A stretch of DNA of 10,070 nucleotides from JBDNDK01 sp046719185. GTDB lineage: Bacteria > Armatimonadota > UBA5829. How positions within the stretch are numbered: the first letter of the stretch is position 1; every line of letters starts with the position of its first letter. The notes beneath the pieces are model-generated. The model searched no databases. It saw only the letters and a program-made list of their open reading frames with translations, and was not told the origin of the DNA. Shown piece after piece: positions 7,289 to 10,070 of the stretch. Location: NCBI GenBank assembly GCA_046719185.1, contig JBDNDK010000083.1, positions 1 through 10,070 on the forward strand. The letters run 5' to 3'. The position numbers and the translations under genes are program-made.

Positions 7289-8206
7289 TCAATTCTTATC
7301 TGATGGATTTATTTTTGAACCTTGATCTTTATTATTTATTCCATTGCTATCATTTTTTATATTAATCATGCTAGCCAACATTTCCAAATCAAACCCTTCT
7401 TTTCTGATTCTCATATCATAGTAAAGAAGAATTACACAGATTGATAAAACAGGAGTTGTTATAATAGCACCAATAGTAGAAAATACTATGCCTATAAATT
7501 TTATGGAAAAGGATATATTTTCTCTTCCTATTTGTAAAATGGATGATGAGGAAAGAATTGACTGCACAAAAACAACTAAAATTGTGGCAATTAAGAGCAC
7601 AAGAAATATCTTGCCTAGTTCATTTTTTGTTATATTCCAGCTTCTTTTTAAGGCAGGAAGAGATGATTTGTTTTCCAACACAACAGCAGGATCTACAAGA
7701 GAAAATTTCAAATAAAGATAAACACTCAGATATATAAACACCAAAAGCAATACACTTGATATTATTATCAAAAAAACATTTTTAGAAACAAAAATTGATA
7801 TTAACAGAAAAGCAAATCCAATTGATAATGGCAATAAACTAAACAAATATTTAATAAAAGTTACAGTTAAAAGTCTTATAAAAATATTAAACTTTAGAAT
7901 TCTATTATATGAATCTGCAATTGTTATTTCTCTATCCAGATATCTTTCAGAAATCCCAATAGTGAGTGCTGCTGTTAAAAGAGGCAAAGCTAATATAGAT
8001 AATATAGTTGCATAAGATGTTGAAAAAATTGTTTCATTAAAATCACTGCTAAAATTCATTATGCCTGAAATCATTGTTAAAGGTATGTTTATAACAGCAG
8101 ATATTCCAATCAATAGCCAAAAATTCGTTTTATATAATTCAAAGGTCTCATCCAATATATCTGTCATAGTCATTGGTCTGAGTCTGTATCTAAGTTCTTT
8201 TTTCAA
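7289..8206 (-). CDS. Six-helix integral membrane protein, glycerophosphodiester phosphodiesterase membrane-domain-like
   Basis: This is a 305-residue inner-membrane protein of unknown role. The N-terminus (RLRPMTMTDILDETFELYKTNF, residues 8-29) is the amphipathic opening typical of a family annotated as glycerophosphoryl diester phosphodiesterase membrane domain proteins. That name comes from fused enzymes, and no catalytic domain is present here. Hydrophobic helices lie at about 30-50, 66-86, 113-140, 143-167, 199-217 and 238-263. The conserved loop ALKRSWNITKNELGK (185-199) and the cytoplasmic signature LLYYDMRIRKEGFDLE (260-275) support the family. The tail after 275 is hydrophilic and rich in Asn, Lys and Asp. 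The start is TTG 8206, preceded by GAGG with a 6-base gap. A TTG four codons upstream (8218) has no RBS, and the ATGs at 8173 and 8167 would remove conserved residues. It lies 44 bases downstream of tatD and probably shares its transcript. Family placement is moderate; function is not assigned. Confidence 0.8.
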   Translation of the reverse strand: MKKELRYRLRPMTMTDILDETFELYKTNFWLLIGISAVINIPLTMISGIMNFSSDFNETIFSTSYATILSILALPLLTAALTIGISERYLDREITIADSYNRILKFNIFIRLLTVTFIKYLFSLLPLSIGFAFLLISIFVSKNVFLIIISSVLLLVFIYLSVYLYLKFSLVDPAVVLENKSSLPALKRSWNITKNELGKIFLVLLIATILVVFVQSILSSSSILQIGRENISFSIKFIGIVFSTIGAIITTPVLSICVILLYYDMRIRKEGFDLEMLASMINIKNDSNGINNKDQGSKINPSDKN

Positions 8207-8250
8207 GGCTGACCTCAAAAATATTAGGTTGAAAGTTTAGAGCTATTATA

Positions 8251-9030
8251 TCAGAAAATATTGGTAATATTTTTGAAAAGATTTAATGTGTTTTTTGTTG
8301 TTTCTTCTGCAATTTCTTCTGAACTTATTTTTTTTATTTTAGCACATCCATCACATATAAGCTTTAGATATGAAGGTTCATTTCTTGTGCCTCTATATGG
8401 CATTGGAGCCATATATGGGCAGTCTGTCTCAAGCAAGAGCCTATCTATTGGGCACATATCTATCACTTCTCTTAATTTTTCAGCATTCTTATATGTAACA
8501 GGTCCATCAACACCAATATAATATCCTAACTCAAGCACTTTCTCTGCAAATCTCACATCACCAGAAAAACAATGAAAAACACCCTTAATTTTGCCTCTGT
8601 AATTATCTACAATATCAAGAGTGTCTTCTTCAGATTCTCTGGAATGTATTATCACAGGCAAATCAAGATCAACAGCCAAATCCATCTGAGTTTCAAAAGC
8701 TGATTTCTGCATATCTCTTGGGCTAAAATCATAATGATAATCTAAGCCAATCTCACCAACAGCCAATACTTTATCTTTCTTTATCAGTTCTTTCATCTGT
8801 GAGATGGTGTCATTTTCAAAACTCTTTGCATCATGAGGATGCACACCAACAGTAGCATAGATGATATGATAATCATTTGCCATTTCAACAGCTCTAGTGC
8901 TAGATTTTATATCATAACCACAATTTATAATTGCAGATATATATGTCTCTTTTGCTCTATTTAAAACTTCCACTAGGTCATTTGCAAATTTCTCATCATT
9001 CAGATGAGCATGGGTATCAATTAACTGCAT
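8251..9030 (-). CDS. tatD: TatD-family metal-dependent DNase/hydrolase
   Basis: This is a cytoplasmic two-metal TIM-barrel hydrolase of the TatD/YcfH family. Characterised members are 3'-5' exonucleases or D-aminoacyl-tRNA deacylase-like enzymes with proposed roles in DNA repair and turnover. All metal-binding positions are visible: THAH (H7 and H9), GEIGLDYH (E93), IIHSR (H129), FHCFSG (H153) and ETDCPY (D203). The family signatures GVHPHDAK (62-69) and the late PYRGTRNEPSYL (211-222) are also present. At 259 residues it is full length for the family. The ATG at 9030 has GGAG upstream with 7 bases between. It begins 18 bases after the alpha/beta hydrolase gene stops, so the two are almost surely cotranscribed. 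The exact paralogue (TatD, YcfH/YabD or YjjV) cannot be decided from motifs, so the symbol denotes the family. Confidence 0.95.
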   Translation of the reverse strand: MQLIDTHAHLNDEKFANDLVEVLNRAKETYISAIINCGYDIKSSTRAVEMANDYHIIYATVGVHPHDAKSFENDTISQMKELIKKDKVLAVGEIGLDYHYDFSPRDMQKSAFETQMDLAVDLDLPVIIHSRESEEDTLDIVDNYRGKIKGVFHCFSGDVRFAEKVLELGYYIGVDGPVTYKNAEKLREVIDMCPIDRLLLETDCPYMAPMPYRGTRNEPSYLKLICDGCAKIKKISSEEIAEETTKNTLNLFKNITNIF

Positions 9031-9048
9031 TAAATAACTCCAAATTAA

Positions 9049-9828
9049 CTATGGGCTTAGTTTGAGATGTGATAGAAAATCATTTATAAGCGTATTCAGC
9101 TCATCATGCTTTGTATATGGGAAAAAGTGGTCAGCTGATTCTATGATTTCTAATCTTGAATTGCTGGATATCTCATGTATTTTCTGAGCAGTTGATAATA
9201 CCCAAGGTTTTTCATTTGCTCCTGCTGTGATGAGTAGAGGAATAGAATGTGATATTATCATATTTGATACCTGAGTTGACAGCATTAAAGAAGCTGCTCT
9301 AACAATTGCAGATTTATCCGGCTGTATTATTTTATCTTTCAAATTAACAAGAGATGATGGCAAAATATTTTCATTCTGGATTATATTTTTCTTAAATATC
9401 TTTTCAATCCAAGACTGCACTTTCATTCCAGGTAGCAGTTCTGATTGAATCAATTCATTTTTTGATACATTTTTATCATCGGCACTTGGAGATACTAAAA
9501 TAGCAGCTAATACCAATTCCGGATTAAGTATTGCTGCCTCCATAGCTATCAATGCACCAAATGAATGACCAGTAAGAACACATGAATTAATTTTTAGAAG
9601 ATTTAATATATGTATCAGAGAATCCACAAAGAAGCTTAGCTTTCTGCCTCTTTTCAATATTGCAGGGTGAAAATCATAAGATACCACTCTGTAGTGGTCT
9701 GATAGTCCTGATATCTGATATTCAAAAATACTACTTGAACCTAAAAGCCCGGGCAAAAAAACAAGCGGAAATCCATTGCCTCTATCTATGTAATTTATTT
9801 TTATACCATGTTGGCTAATGGATGGCAC
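9049..9828 (-). CDS. Alpha/beta-fold hydrolase
   Basis: This is a 259-residue soluble alpha/beta hydrolase with no signal peptide. The oxyanion-hole loop LPGLLGSS (25-32) and the nucleophile elbow TGHSFGA (86-92, Ser89) are typical of the esterase/lyase-like superfamily. The catalytic histidine is probably H234 in SADHFFPY. The usual acid position after strand 7, normally GxxD, reads TAGANEKPW (201-209), so the acid would have to be Glu206 or lie elsewhere. A lid region (about 115-190) separates the two halves. The substrate cannot be inferred. The start is GTG 9828, supported by GAGG with 6 bases before it; the overlapping ATG at 9831 is out of frame. It is the first gene after a good promoter (9956-9984) and leads into tatD after 18 bases. 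Confidence 0.88.
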   Translation of the reverse strand: MPSISQHGIKINYIDRGNGFPLVFLPGLLGSSSIFEYQISGLSDHYRVVSYDFHPAILKRGRKLSFFVDSLIHILNLLKINSCVLTGHSFGALIAMEAAILNPELVLAAILVSPSADDKNVSKNELIQSELLPGMKVQSWIEKIFKKNIIQNENILPSSLVNLKDKIIQPDKSAIVRAASLMLSTQVSNMIISHSIPLLITAGANEKPWVLSTAQKIHEISSNSRLEIIESADHFFPYTKHDELNTLINDFLSHLKLSP

Positions 9829-9869
9829 ATCACACCTCTTATGGGTTTTTTAATGCAGTATTATTTTTT

Positions 9870-9924
9870 ACACTATGGAGTACATATCTATCATGGTGTC
9901 ACGGTGTTTTGGGAATTTATTCCC
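9870..9924 (-). other. Two inverted repeats in the leader of the alpha/beta hydrolase gene
   Basis: Within the roughly 120-base leader predicted from the promoter at 9956-9984 there are two potential hairpins. GGGAAT-TT-ATTCCC (9911-9924) is a perfect 6-bp inverted repeat with a 2-base centre, so it is better suited to being a DNA operator than an RNA stem. ACACTATG (9870-9877) and CATGGTGT (9892-9899) pair at 7 of 8 positions with a 14-base loop. Neither is followed by a U-tract, so they are not terminators, and I do not recognise a known riboswitch class. Confidence 0.4.
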
Positions 9925-9955
9925 GAAACCAAAAAAGCTTTATTTTTATATTTTA

Positions 9956-9984
9956 AGTATATAAACTCACTTTGAACCTGTCAA
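9956..9984 (-). promoter_or_regulatory. Strong sigma70-type promoter for the hydrolase-tatD-membrane protein operon
   Basis: On the minus strand, a consensus TTGACA (9979-9984) is followed after exactly 17 bases by TATACT (9956-9961), one base from the consensus -10. The predicted start of transcription is near 9949, about 120 bases before the GTG start at 9828. It lies just downstream of a minus-strand intrinsic terminator, which marks it as the beginning of a new transcription unit. This is the best promoter match in the window. Confidence 0.75.
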
Positions 9985-10005
9985 ATTAGATAAAATTATT
10001 TATAT

Positions 10006-10041
10006 GCCAAAAAGGTGAGATCTATTTTAAGATCCCACCTT
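10006..10041 (-). terminator. Rho-independent terminator of a minus-strand gene beyond the right edge
   Basis: Read on the minus strand, AAGGTGGGATCT (10030-10041) and AGATCTCACCTT (10012-10023) form a 12-bp stem with one G-U pair and a 6-base loop, followed directly by TTTTT. On the plus strand the same stem would carry an A-C mismatch and no U-tract, so it acts leftward. The gene it terminates is not visible; the remaining 29 bases to the right edge are too few to assign. Confidence 0.85.
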
Positions 10042-10070
10042 CTCGGATGAATATTATTGTATGAAAGACA

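Noticed and set aside
7264..7292. Possible separate promoter for the TIGR03790 gene: TTGACA at 7287-7292
   Set aside because: The -35 match is perfect, but it overlaps the stop codon of the upstream gene and the 17-bp position gives only CACAAT; no convincing -10 is present.
7488..8521. Plus-strand open frames opposite the membrane protein and tatD (7488-7715, 7543-7737, 8261-8521)
   Set aside because: Shadows of clearly coding minus-strand genes; the first two also overlap each other in different frames.

Overview
The window is AT-rich bacterial DNA, roughly two thirds or more A+T by eye. It carries the 5' part of an oxygen-sensitive class III ribonucleotide reductase gene and a very large membrane-anchored cyclic-di-GMP enzyme. 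A four-gene leftward cluster follows, including a TIGR03790-family exported protein. An anaerobic or facultatively anaerobic bacterium fits. Signal peptide, codon use and gene content do not let me name a phylum with confidence.

Layout from left to right. Positions 1-1227 (minus strand) are the first 409 residues of nrdD, cut by the left edge. Positions 1228-2047 are a divergent intergenic region of about 820 bases. It holds an imperfect palindromic element of about 150 bases lying in the presumed nrdD leader (1257-1407), a candidate nrdD promoter, and a tandem pair of NrdR-box-like sequences 32 bp apart (1541-1588). It also has a cluster of TGTCA/TGACA pentamers (1771-2022) in front of the next gene. 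Positions 2060-5746 (plus strand) encode a roughly 1228-residue multi-sensor GGDEF-EAL protein with an 8-helix membrane region, a DctB-like dCache sensor, two PAS domains, and GGDEF and EAL domains with intact signature residues.

The remainder is on the minus strand and reads leftward from a good sigma70-type promoter (TTGACA, 17 bp, TATACT at 9956-9984). In order it holds an alpha/beta hydrolase (9828-9049), a TatD-family metal-dependent nuclease/hydrolase (9030-8251), a six-helix membrane protein (8206-7289) and a secreted TIGR03790-family protein with a C-terminal OB-like extension (7195-5756). Gaps are 18, 44 and 93 bases, so the first three probably form an operon and the fourth may belong to it. 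The last gene converges on the GGDEF-EAL gene with only 9 bases between stop codons and no obvious terminator. At the right edge a strong minus-strand intrinsic terminator (10006-10041) closes a gene that lies outside the window.

How the parts relate: nrdD supplies dNTPs under anoxia and appears to be under NrdR control. The GGDEF-EAL protein probably couples an extracytoplasmic small-molecule signal to c-di-GMP turnover. The four-gene cluster has no pathway I can name: TatD is housekeeping, and the other three are poorly characterised family members. I found no CRISPR array, rRNA, tRNA, transposase or phage gene. No clearly new multi-gene system is evident. The items most worth checking are the NrdR boxes, the palindrome in the nrdD leader, the dCache-PAS-GGDEF-EAL architecture and the extended TIGR03790 protein.
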